Part shown: positions 46,062 to 56,660 of the stretch, in pieces
How the letters are laid out: every line of letters starts with the position of its first letter
Position numbering within the stretch: the stretch's first letter is position 1
Assembly (NCBI GenBank): GCA_028571685.1
Contig: CM053162.1
Span: forward strand, 73,458,351 to 73,522,350
Length of the DNA: 64,000 nucleotides
Direction: 5' to 3'
Source of the DNA: Heterohyrax brucei
Lineage: Eukaryota > Chordata > Mammalia > Hyracoidea > Procaviidae
The notes under the pieces: generated by a model
What the model was told of the DNA's origin: nothing
Databases searched by the model: none
Seen by the model: the letters and a program-made list of their open reading frames with translations, nothing else
Position numbers and translations under genes: made by a program

Positions 46062-46223
46062 TTTGTATGGATTGCACCTCCACATCAAGGAAACAAAAAT
46101 CGTCACCACTGGACCAGTAAGTAGTATCTTGGTAAATGGAGAAAGGACTGAAGTGGACAAGGATTTCATTCTACTTGGTTCCACAATCAGTGCTCATGGA
46201 AGCAGCAGTCAAGAAATCAGAAG
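46062..46223 (+). mobile_element. RTE LINE 5' part, sense (right half of a split copy)
   Basis: Encodes DGLHLHIKETKIVTTGPVSS, then ILVNGERTEVDKDFILLGST and ISAHGSSSQEIRR, the RTE reverse transcriptase tail. It ends aagcagcagtcaagaaatca-type text immediately before an L1 5' end at about 46224. It is the missing continuation of the antisense RTE piece at 38106-38682. Confidence 0.92.
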
Positions 46224-46574
46224 AGGGCCTGGAGTAAAGATGGTGGACTAAACACACATCTCCCTAAATCCCTGTGGAAACCAAGACCTGAACTGATAAT
46301 TAAATGGAACCTTCTGGGCACCTGGTGAGCCCTAGGATGAGGCATAGGGCTGTTAATTTAGACTTCATACCACTGAACGGAAAACCTCCTCTCTTTCGAT
46401 GACCCCACTCTCAGCGAATGTGGGCTTGCAGGGACTGAAGGTAACTCACCATTTTAATTTTTATTTTCTCTGTTGTAGCTGGTGGGTGGAGCAGGGACTT
46501 GACTAGCTGCTAATCTCAGACACACTGTTGGGGGAATCAGTAATCGAAATTGCCGTATTTGGGGGCCCGGCTTT

Positions 46575-47025
46575 GCATTCTCTGCATCTCGGCACTTTTG
46601 GCCTCTCTTTCCGCCTCCCCATATAATAGCAGGTACGGACGCAGGCAGTGACCTTTGCATGACACCATCTTGATCTATTGGGAGGTAGGCACAGCCATAC
46701 AGGGGCCTTAGCTGGACTTAGTTCCTAGGCTGGGAGACAGCAGTGCCCGGGAGAGGGCACTTTTCTGCCAGAAAAGTAGTATTTTACAGAGTGTCTGTGG
46801 ACTCTGTGCATCTCAGTACCTTTGGCCTCTCTTTCTGCATCCACCATAGGATAGGGTGGACCCAGCCAGGTTGTGAGCTTGTGCGGGACACCATCTTGTT
46901 CCACTGGGCGGTGGATATACCCATATGGAAGCCTCAGCTGGACCCAATTCCTGGGCTGGGAGGCAGCGCCTGCCCAGAGGAGAGTGCTTTTCACACAGTG
47001 TCACCTATAGCTGGGGCCTGACAGC
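46575..47025 (+). repeat. Two tandem monomers of about 224 bp in the L1 5' UTR
   Basis: Two units share ctctgcatctcggcactttt / ctgtgcatctcagtaccttt, ggcctctctttc, gacaccatcttg, ctgggcggtgg / ttgggaggtag, cctaggctgggagacagc / cctgggctgggaggcagc, and agagtgctttt / agagggcactttt. The offset is about 224 bp. Arrangement resembles the monomer promoters of rodent L1. Confidence 0.75.
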
Positions 47026-47248
47026 AGAGGCCAACAGGCTAGTAGCCTTTCTGAATTTTTAGCTAGTTTATAACATCTGGGGGAGAATATAGAGGTGTTT
47101 ACTTGGCCAGCTGGGAAGAGGAAAATGTGTACCTGAAAACGACTGACTTTGGAAGGTGTCAGGTAATTTTTACCTCTCATTTTAAGAAGGCCTAGAGAAA
47201 CAACTGTGTCCATCCTCACAGCATCTCTCCCAGCCTCTGTTGACCCAC

Positions 47249-48195
47249 ATGAAGCCCAAAAAGCAACAAACTCTGGAGAAAAACATAACCAGGAAATCAC
47301 CGATGGCTTCAGAAGGCCCCCAAAGGAAAGCACCTCAGAACTTCCCAGACAAAGAAGCTTTTCTGAAACTATTGGAAGGTGAGCACAAAAGTATTATATA
47401 GAAATCCCTCCTAGAACTTGCACAAAGGCAGCAGAGCAAAACGAAAAATTAAGGGAGCTGTTTGATCTGATGCAACACTGGTCCTCTGAAATCCAACAGA
47501 TCAAGAACAAAATTAAAGACATACGAACTTCAGTTCAAAGCCAAGAAAACAGTATGTAACAATTGGAAAAGAGAATTTCTTATTTGGAAGACAGAGCTGC
47601 TTGCTCCTGCATCTGTGAGGAGAAATCAGAAAAAATAAACAAGAAAAATGAAGAAACACTGAGAAGCATGTGGGACTCTATTAAGAGGAACAATCTATGA
47701 TTAATTTGAGTTCCTGAACAGGGTGAGACACCTGAGAACACAGAGTGCATTGTTGCTGAGCTGCCGACAGAAAACTTCCCAGAAATTAGGAGAGTATATA
47801 GACATCCAAGATACATATTGACTGCCACTCAATATAGATCTGAAGAGAAAGACCCAAAGACATATTATAATCAAGCTCAACAAAATGAAACATAAGCAGA
47901 AACTCTTAAAGGTAGAAAAACTCAAAGCAAAGCTAACATTCAGAGGGAAAACCTGTAGGCTTTTGTTGGATTTCTCAGCAGAAACAATGCTGCCATGGAG
48001 ACAGTGGCATGATATACTCAAAGCCTTGAAGGAGAAGAACTTCCAACCAAGAATTATATATCCTGCAAAAAACCATCTTTCAAATATGAAAATGAAATTA
48101 AGACATTCGCAGATAAACGGAAACTCAGAGACTTTGTAAAAACCAAACCAAAGCTACAAGAAATACTGAAGGAATCTCTTGGCTTAAAAGAATAA
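47249..48195 (+). pseudogene. L1 ORF1, broken
   Basis: Starts MKPKKQQTLEKNITRKSPMA. It has the coiled-coil and RRM regions in eroded form and a recognisable C-terminal domain: RGKTCRLLLDFSAETMLPWR, then QWHDILKALKEKNFQPRIIY. In-frame stops occur from about codon 50 (tag after AKSII-type text near 47398) and near 47698, and the frame shifts after the RRM region, so no full nucleic-acid chaperone can be made. Stop taa at 48193-48195. Confidence 0.85.
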
Positions 48196-49199
48196 AACCA
48201 CTAGCTTTGTATTTTAGAAGCAATACAGGACACATCACCCAGAAGCCTACTCAGTTAGGGAAGGCTCCAAAGTCACTCAGAGCTGTAATAGTGAAAAGCA
48301 GTAATCCAGTGATCGTACCATGAGAACTATGATGTCATTGTATTAAAAAGAGGGATGTACCAACATCTTTATAGTCCTTCCACATGGAGAGGAAGTTGAT
48401 AATAATGGTAGTAATTGAAATTGAGTTTATATATAGTTTATTAAGGGGGATCATAGGGGCAGCCATAAAGCACAATAAAGATGCAATGTATCAAATCAAG
48501 AGACGTAATACAGGAGTCTCAACAACCATGAAACCAACCCTGAAAAAAGTGAAAAATCAACTCACAAAGAAGAATGTCCCAGAACAGACTGATAACAACA
48601 ACACAGAAAACATCAACACAAAAATAAACATATCACAATGGCAGCACTGAACACATACCTATCAGGAATCACGGTGAATGTGAATGGACTCAAAACTCCA
48701 GTAAAGAGACATCAAGTGACATCTTGGATCAAAAGACATGATCCATCCGTATGCTGCCTACAAGAAACTCATCTTAGACTTAAAAGATGTGAACAAACTG
48801 AACATTAAAGGATGGAAGAATATAGATCAAGCTAACAATGAACAAAGAAGAATGGATGTGGCAACTCTAATCTCAGACAAAATAGATTTCAAGGTAAAAT
48901 CCACCATTGTGGATAAGGCTGAACACTATTGCTGAAAGTTGAATATGCAAGCAGGACTTAACAATATTAAATATTTATCACCTAAATACATTGAAGAAAC
49001 ACTGACTACACTGAAAAATGAGATAGGTCACACCACAATGATAATGGGAGATGTCAACACTCCACTCTCAATATTGGACAGATCGTCTAGAAAAAACCTC
49101 AGTAAAGACACAGCTTGGCACAATTAACCAACTAGACCCCATCGACATATACAGAACTTTCTATCCATCAGCGGACAACTACACCTTCTTCTCCAGTGC

Positions 49200-49744
49200 T
49201 GTCTTAAGCTGGGTTTTCTAGGGAAGCAAAACTAGTAACACGTGTGTACAAAGAAAGACATATATATAAAGTAGAAAGAAAGATATATAGAGAGAGACAA
49301 ATATAGGAAACAGCTCACGCAATTGCAGAAGCCAAATGTCCCAAGCCCTGATACAAGCCTCATGCCGCCAGGGGTGCCAGTGAACCCAAGGTCAGAGGGT
49401 CAGAGACCAGAGTTCTAGATTACCAGTTGTGTTGGTCGGTGGGTCCCAATATGGCTGCGAGACAGAGCTGCAGAGGCTGGCGTGCCCCGGATCAGCAGTT
49501 CATGGAACAGGACTGACAAGCACCGGTTGTAAGGGTTGATGAATCCAACAGCTGCTAGTTTAAGTCCAGAACCAGACGCCAGAAGAGAGTAGGAGCTGCT
49601 GGCTATGTGAGCAGGCCAGGAGTAGGTGGTGGAAGGTGGAGAGAAGAGAGCTGAGGGGTGGGAAGCTACCTCAGGCCCCGCTGTGCCACTTAATACAGCA
49701 GCCAAATAAGGAGTAGCCAAGTTGACATAATCTTGATGATCACA
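49200..49744 (-). mobile_element. Class III (MaLR-like) solo LTR inside L1 ORF2
   Basis: A 545-bp antisense solo LTR; in its own orientation it runs TGTGATCATCAAGATTATG to CCAGCTTAAGACA. Flanked by 5-bp direct repeats agtgc (49195-49199) and actgc (49745-49749). Removing it rejoins the L1 text ctccagtgc and acatggaac. It is the same family as the sense LTR at 61639-62163, sharing gttggattcatcaaccctta in complement. Confidence 0.88.
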
Positions 49745-49810
49745 ACTGCACATGGAACATTCTCCGTAGCAGACCATGTGTTGGGACATAAAGCAATTCT
49801 CAACAAAACG

Positions 49811-50811
49811 CATACCACTGAATTAATGCAAAGCATCTTCTCAGACCATAAAGCTATAAAAGTTGAAATCAGTAGCAGAGAAAACAAAGATAGAAATTGG
49901 AACTCATGGAAACTTAACATCTTGCTGAAAAACCCATGGGTTAGAAGAAATTAAGGAAGAAATAAAGAAATTTAAGGATTCAAATGAGAATGAAAACACT
50001 TCCTACCAGAACCTGCAGGATACAGCCAAAGCACTGCCCAGAGGTCAGTTTATTTCTATAAATGCACACATCCAGAAGGAAGAAAGAATCCAGACCAAAG
50101 AATTAATCCTACAGCTTGAACAAGTAGAAAGAGAGCCACAGAGGAACCCCTCAGGCACCAGAAGAAAACAGATCATAAAGATTAGAGCAGAACTAAATGA
50201 ATTAGAGAATAGAAGAACAATTGAAAAATGGAAAAGACCAAGAGCTGTTTTCTTGAAAAGATCAGCAAAATTGACAAACCATTGGCTCAACTTACTAAAG
50301 AAAAACAGGAAAGGAAACAAATAAGTCAAATAAGAAATGAGACGGGAGATGTCACAACAGCTCCAACAGAAATCAAAAACAGCATAATAGAATACTATGG
50401 AAGACTGTACTCTACCCAATTTGAAAACCTAGAGGAAATGGACGAATTCCTTGATTCATATCACCTACCAAAATTATCACAAGCTGAAGCAGAACAACTT
50501 AATAAACCCGTCACAAAGGAAGAGATTGAAAAAGTCATCCAAAAACTACCAACGAAAAAAAGCCCGGGCCCAGATGGCTTCACTGCAGAACTCTACCAAG
50601 CTTTTAGAGAAGAGTTAACGCCAGTACTACTGAGACTGTTTCACAGTATAGAAAGGGATGGAATACTCCCAAATTCATTCTATGAAGCCAGCATAACCCT
50701 GGTACCAAAGCCAGGGAAAGACCCAACCAAAAAGGAGAACTACAGACTGATAGCACTCAAGAATCTAGATGCAAAAATCTTCAACAAAACACTTGCCGAT
50801 AGAATACAACA
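49811..50811 (+). repeat. Right arm of 1001-bp near-identical inverted repeat
   Basis: Counterpart of 41809-42809. The arms are separated by 7.0 kb and cover L1 ORF2 from the endonuclease end to the start of the reverse transcriptase domain. Confidence 0.95.
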
Positions 50812-51078
50812 TATCCATCATGACCAAGTTGCATTCTTACCAGAGATGCAAGGCTGGTTCAACATCAGGAAAACAATTAATGTGATCAACCACGTAAATA
50901 ACACAAGAGACAAGAATCACCTGATTTTGTCTGTTGATGCAGAAAAGGCATTTGATCAAGTCTAACACCCATTCATGTTAAAAAATCTCAGCAAAAAACA
51001 CACCAAACCATGTAACCTAGGTGATGTGGAATGTCTCAAAGACTTAAAGTTGGAGTTATGTTATACATTGTTCTTATT

Positions 51079-51190
51079 ATTAACAAGAAACCCACTGCCT
51101 TCAAGTCAATTCTTACTCATGGTGACACTATAGGAAGTGTAGAACTGATGCATAAAATTTCCAAGGAGCATCTGGTGGATTTGGACTGCC
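51079..51190 (-). repeat. AfroSINE, antisense, partial, at an L1 deletion
   Basis: caagaaacccactgccttca, ttcttactcatggtgacact, aatttccaaggagcatctgg. It lacks the tRNA-like head and sits where the L1 jumps from the RT start to the C-terminal part. Confidence 0.85.
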
Positions 51191-51837
51191 AGCTCAAACT
51201 GGATTAAAGAGTTAAATGTCAAATCTAAAATGATAAAGCTCATCGAAGAGAAATAGGATCAACAATGGAAGTTTTAATACACAATGTAGACAGACTTCAA
51301 AATCTGTCAAAGAAAGCACAGTCAGCAGAAGAGAAAATAGATAAATGGGAACTACTAAGAATCAAACACTTTTGCTCATCCAAAGACTTCATCAAAAGGA
51401 TTAAAAGACCACCTACAAAATGGGAAAAAATATTTGGCAGCTATATGTCAGACTGATGTCTGATCTCCGTAATCCACAAAATACTGCAAAGTATCAAAAA
51501 GAAAAGGATAAATAATTGAATTAATTGATGGACGAAGACATGGACAGACATTTCTCTAAAGAGGATATCCAGGCAGCCAAAAGACACATCTGGAATTCCT
51601 CACGATGGTTAGCTACAAGGAGATAGCATCTTACCCCAACAAGGTTGGCCATGATCAGAAAAACACAAAACAACAAATGCTGGAGAGGATGTGGAGAAAC
51701 TGAAACTCTCCTACAGTGCTGGTGGGATTACAAAATGATACAACCTCTTTGGAAAGCAATCTGGTGCTTCCTTAAAAAGCTGGAAAGAGATATACCATTT
51801 GTCCCAGTAATGGCACTGCTCGGAATATATCCTACAG

Positions 51838-52030
51838 CATGCTGTGTGTGTTGCTGGCTGCAGAATGTTGTCTGTGGTTCCCTAGCATGCTGTTTGTGTT
51901 CCTCCTTGTAGACTTTTGTCTGTAGTTCCCCAGCGTGCTGTGTGTTTTCATACCTGGAAACTGGTTGTCTGTGGTTCCCAAGCATGCTGTGTGTATTCTT
52001 CCCTGCAGACTGTCATCCCTGGTTTTCCTC
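51838..52030 (+). repeat. 48-bp minisatellite, four units, at the L1 end
   Basis: Units begin agcatgctgt(g/t)tgtgt and end (tc)tgt(c/g)tgtggttccc; they start near 51837, 51885, 51933 and 51982. The array begins exactly where L1 homology (ggaatatatcctacagc) stops. Confidence 0.9.
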
Positions 52031-52274
52031 CTCCCTGGAATGACTTCTCATTTTTAAATCTGCTCATCCCTTAAATTCAAGGCCCAGTTTCCCCATGAAG
52101 TCTTTCAGTACTGATCCTCTTCTTCACTGTATTTCATACCCTGAGGGTGTGATGTTCTTGTAAATCCTTAGCATACTATTTTCCACAGTCTCTATTTGAA
52201 ACTTATGATATTTTATCTTGAATTTTTTTCCCCTGTAGATTCCATCTATGTTTAAGTGAGGGTATGGATTCTTT

Positions 52275-53756
52275 TTTTTTTTTTTTAATTTTTATTTAAC
52301 ATGACTGAGTGAAAATGTACATTCATGTTTAAATTTACATGTCCACCTATATGCAGCTTCCACTGCTCTCCCTGTCCGGTGACTGCACACTATTCCTCTC
52401 TGCTCCATACATGTCTCATCCTCCCAACAGCCTCCTTTCCCCCCCGTCCGTCCACTCCCCTTTCTCCAGCCAGAAGTCAGCAAGATGATATCCTATAGAT
52501 GTATAGAACCATGAAGTGCTTCCAATATATGGTCACTCTGCATTGCCAAGTCCAATCCATTCCTGTCCAAAGAGTAGACCTTTGTTATAATTTATGGGAA
52601 AGGGCAGCATCAGGGCCGGGGGCCTTGCTCTCAGAGGAACCCCAAAACCGCTGGACCATCAATTGAGGTCTTTTAGTGGAGATCTCATGATGCACCCCTT
52701 TTTATTCTTGTGTTGCCAGTGAGACTCCTTTCTGTGAGCTCCATGGTGGCTATCACTGGTGGTGGCCGGGCACCATCCGGTTCTTCCAGTGCCAAGTCAG
52801 TGTAGGCACCCACTCTTGTGGGTCTCTCTGTCTTCTCGGTTGTCTTTACCGCATATCATTTTGGTCCTCGGTGAGCATCCGCTCCTGCTGAGTTGGGACC
52901 ATTTGCTGTGTCCTCAGATGGCAGCTTGGCAGCTTTTAAGACCCCAGACACCACTCACCAATGTGGGGTGCAGAGAGCTCTCTTAGCAAAACGCTAGTTG
53001 TGCCAATTGGCCTGGAATTCACCTAGGAGCATGGTCCCCTGCCCCCCGCCCCAGCTACTCTGTCCTTGCAGTATTTAGTTAAGATGGAAGGAGTACTCAA
53101 GTTATGCTGAAGTCCACTTAATGTTGTTCTTGTTTCTAATGTGTGCTGTCACCGCTTTCTCCCAACTAGATTTCTAGTAACTATCTAAACTAAACCCTCC
53201 CCCCTCCCCCTCCCTTCCTCCCCTCTCTTGCAACTGTCAAAGAGTCTTTTCTTCTATACACAAGTCTGTTTTTGAGATCTTATCGTAGAGGTCTCATACA
53301 GTATTTGTCTCTTTGTCGCTGACTACTTTCACTCAACATAATGTCTTCCAGTTGAAACCAGGTTAGGAGATGTTTACTGGAATCATCGTTATTCTTGATC
53401 ATTGCGTAGTGCTCCATTGAGTCTGTGTACCATAGTTTACCTATCCATTCTTCTATTGTTGGGCATCTGGGTTGATTCCATCTTTTTGCTGTGGTGGACT
53501 GTGCTGCGGTAAACATTCTGGTGCGTGTGTCCGTTGGTGTGAAAGGCCTTGATTCTGTAGGATATATTCCAAGTAGTGGAATTACTGGGTGAAATGGTGT
53601 ATCGATATCCATTTTTTTAAGGAAGCGCCTGATTGCCTTCCAAAGAGGCTGGACCATTTTGCAACCCCACCAACAGTGTAGGAGGGTTCCATTTTCTCCA
53701 CAGCCTCTCCAGCATTTGTTGTTTTGTGTTTTCTGGATCATGGCCAATCTTGCTGG
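52275..53756 (-). mobile_element. Young 5'-truncated L1, antisense, 15-bp target duplication
   Basis: From a T-run (poly-A complement) through a complete 3' UTR to ORF2 C-terminus. The last 155 codons of ORF2 are open on the minus strand (53280-53747; MAMIQKTQNNKCWRGCGENG, then WIGKLWYTDSMEHYAM). The exact 15-bp direct repeat gggtatggattcttt flanks it at 52260-52274 and 53757-53771. The perfect duplication and open frame indicate a recent insertion. Confidence 0.95.
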
Positions 53757-53771
53757 GGGTATGGATTCTTT

Positions 53772-55804
53772 GAAGGAAATTTTCTTAGGCTTTTTTATAT
53801 ACCCACTGGTAAGTAGGTGCCTGTTGACGGTTGTGAGGAAATTGGTGTATCTTGTAGTGACGTCATTGATAGAGCAGTGACTTAGAGCTCAGATGACTGT
53901 TTGCCTTTACATGACATTATCGTTTCTTACTACAGTTCTTTCTTTATTACACGTTTATTTTGCTTCATGATTTTATTTTATCTGTTTATCCAAGTTTCTA
54001 AGGAAGAGAGTGCTTACCTTTGGAAGTACTGTGGTTAGGTCTTTCTAAACTGCATTTTTACTTCTTTGAGAAGATGAAAAATTTGAGCCTACACATTGAT
54101 GCTGGGGTACCCCAGCATATTAATTACATGTGCTGTGGGGTGAGGAGTTCACAGTGCTTGAAGGGGACCTGGTGTGTGCCACTGTCGCACAGGACTTCCA
54201 GGGTGGAGTACAGCCGCAGCTTGAATGGTGCTCAGTAAGTGCTAGGACTTCTCTAAACAAATAGCAGCATCACTGGAAGGCCGATCACTTTCTGAGGGAG
54301 CGACTGCAAGCACGTGATGTTGGCTTGCTGGCTGTGGATGACATCAAGTCTCTTCTTAAGGAAGAAACTAGCTTTTTAGAAAATGACTGTTAAGTTACTT
54401 TGTTAGGTGCCTTTGAGTCAGCAGAGAATGACTAGTAAACAAGAAACAGACATAAATCAACCTTCCTCCCCCTGTTGCCTCCCTGACTGCCTCGTGGGGT
54501 ATGCTTTAAACAAAGGTTCCTGATGATGGCATCTGCTTACTGTTTTTTCTTTCATCTGTGATATTTTCATTGCCATTACAGTCCTGTAGTGAATGATTTA
54601 CCCTCTTTTAACTGTTTGAATATAGAGTCTTCTCAGTATATAAAGTAGCTGTCAAACTAACAAAGCAAGGAAGCTTTGTGTCCTGTGTTTGTGTGTGTGC
54701 TTTGTTTTGTTGGGTGGATTGCTGTTTTTCAAGTGTAATCAGTGTGTCTTGATAACTGCTCTGGAAGGTAATGTTGGGGTCAAGAGGTGACAGGGACCTG
54801 AAAGTCGGCAGCCGTCTCTCAATTGACCAAACAGGCCCTGACTGCGGCCTCAGCAAGTGTAGCATGAAGCCGTTGAGAAAGTAATTTTGTTTTGTGTTTG
54901 TTTTTCCTAGATGTCCGCACAGATTCCGAGTGCAAGGATACAAATTTGAGAGATATTCCTTCTGGAACCCTGTTTTGGTGTTCGGCTAAGTGTGTTGTTA
55001 TGTGATGTAGTAACCCTGGTCGCTGCCCGTGGAGCTTGTCGTTTAGTTATGAGGCTTGTAACACCGTGCAAGTGTGCGTGTGTGCTTGTGTGCAAACGGT
55101 CTGCCCTTCAGAAGGGAGGGAGCCCCATGTGCTGTTGTGTTTATTAATGAGTGACAAACAGGGACAGGTGTGTGACTGGCACTGGGCTGAAGAAAGAGAG
55201 CATTACTGGTTTCCTGGAAGACCGTGCCCATGCTCAGCAGTGTCAGGTCGTGATCCTTTCCCCCAACGCTGAGTTCTCTCTACTTCTGACATGACTGGCT
55301 GCTTTGCCTGCTGGTGGAATCCTGTAACATACACTCTCTTGTGTCATTTCTTGGATTCAGCATTTTAACTGTGACATTTGTCCATTGCCGGTATAAATTC
55401 TTTGCTCATTCTTGTTCCTAAACAGTGTTTCATTGTGTCACTAGATCACATTTTGTCGTCCGCTGTAGTGTGGTTAAACAGTTCAATTCCTCTCCCTTTG
55501 GCGTTACTAGAGACAGCACAGCTTTGGGACCTGTGTGATTCTGTGAATGTCCTTTTGCAGACATACTTAGGAGTACAGTTGTTCTGTCCTCATGTGTGAA
55601 GGTTTTCGTGATCCTGCCAAGCAGTTTTGCAAAGAGTGTGGCCAGTCTTGGTCTCCCCAGCAGCCTTGCTGTGTTTTGCTTGGTCCACATCCGTGCCCAC
55701 GTTTGGCTTTTCTGGCTTTTTCCATTGAGACCTTTATGGAATTCATGTTGGTATTGCATTTTGGTTGCACTTTCTGGTTTCCTGAGACACGTTTTGTATG
55801 ATGG
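53772..55804. other. Intron, no recognised feature
   Basis: About 2 kb without a repeat or exon I can name; a short TG-rich run lies near 55068-55095. Confidence 0.5.
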
Positions 55805-56188
55805 TGTCATGGTTTGAATTGTGTCCCCCCAAAAATGTGTGCAGCCACGTGGCTGGGATATGGTTCCCAGTATCTTGGGACTGTCCTCCATTGTGTGGTT
55901 TTGCTAACCTGTATGTTAAAGGATTAGGGTGGGGCTGTGAATTCCTGCTGTGGGGGAAGTTTCCCTGGAGTATGGCTTGCCCCACCCTTAATGCTTTTAG
56001 CTTGCAAGGAATAAAAGGAAAAAGAACCAAGGACAATTTGAGAACCTGGCTACCATCAAGCAAGCAGCACCGGGAGCAGAGCGCGTCCTTCAGACCAGAG
56101 GTTCTTGCGTGAGGACGCTCCCTGGACAATGACTGATGCAATACCACTCTGTGGTATTTCTGTTAGAGCAGCCTAGCTGACTAAAACA
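55805..56188 (+). mobile_element. MaLR-like solo LTR, sense, exact 5-bp target duplication
   Basis: A 384-bp LTR from tgtcatggtttgaattgtgt to agcctagctgactaaaaca, flanked exactly by GATGG (55800-55804 and 56189-56193). It has the TG...CA ends and MLT1-like wording and is a shorter relative of the antisense LTR at 21540-22041. Confidence 0.92.
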
Positions 56189-56249
56189 GATGGCCATTTG
56201 TAAATACTTTCTGGTGAAGTGCCTGTTAAAGTCTGTTGTCCGCATTTCT

Positions 56250-56660
56250 GTTAGAGAAGACAATGGTTCTCCAGGCCACCTGGGTCCTGGTCTCTGGAAC
56301 CTGTGACAGTGTCCTGTGGCAAAAAGGACCCAGCTGAGGTGATTGGGTCCAGGATCTCAATCTGGAGGGATTTTACGGCCTTAGCGGGCTGAACCCAGAA
56401 GAATCACAAGAGTCCTTGAATGACAGGGGACAGAGGGCCAGTGTCCAAGGGGAAGGAAGGATCAAGGGGATAGGATCACAGTGACTGTGGGCGGCTTCTG
56501 GAGTATGTCACTGGCAAGGAATGGATCTGTCCCGGCGCCTCTGATTCTCATTTTGGATCTCTCACTTCCAGAACTGTCAGCGTCAGTTTGTCTTGCTTTA
56601 AGCCACGAAGTTTGTGTTACTTTGTTACAGCAGAAGTTGGAAGCTAGTAACAGATATTCT
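56250..56660 (+). mobile_element. MLT1 LTR, sense, old
   Basis: gaacctgtgacagtgtcctg, ggcaaaaaggacccagctga, gagtccttgaatgacagg, cttccagaactgtcagcg, tttaagccacgaagtttgtg, gttactttgttacagcag and agctagtaacaga follow the MLT1 LTR order. It predates placental radiation. Confidence 0.85.

Larger units (their letters stand above)
48638..50965 (+). pseudogene. L1 ORF2, endonuclease and start of reverse transcriptase, broken
   Basis: ATG at 48638 gives MAALNTYLSGITVNVNGLKT, then SWIKRHDPSVCCLQETHLR, the start of the APE-type endonuclease. This frame stops at the taa after EQTEH near 48806. The RT part is open at 50228-50965 and ends [11 protein letters not shown], the motif A region with its catalytic Asp, followed directly by a taa where intact elements have Gln (cac-preceding caa). 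The same stop is present in the antisense copy. An LTR separates the endonuclease end from the RT. Confidence 0.88.
46224..51838 (+). mobile_element. L1, sense (complete 5' end through ORF2 C-terminus)
   Basis: Starts ggcctggagtaaagatggtg, the classic L1 5' end, followed by a 1-kb 5' UTR, ORF1 (47249-48195), ORF2 (from 48638), an inserted LTR (49200-49744), the reverse transcriptase block, a large internal deletion near 51000 next to an AfroSINE, and a C-terminal piece ending near 51838 without a 3' UTR. I infer a composite of two L1s joined at 49811-50811. Confidence 0.92.
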
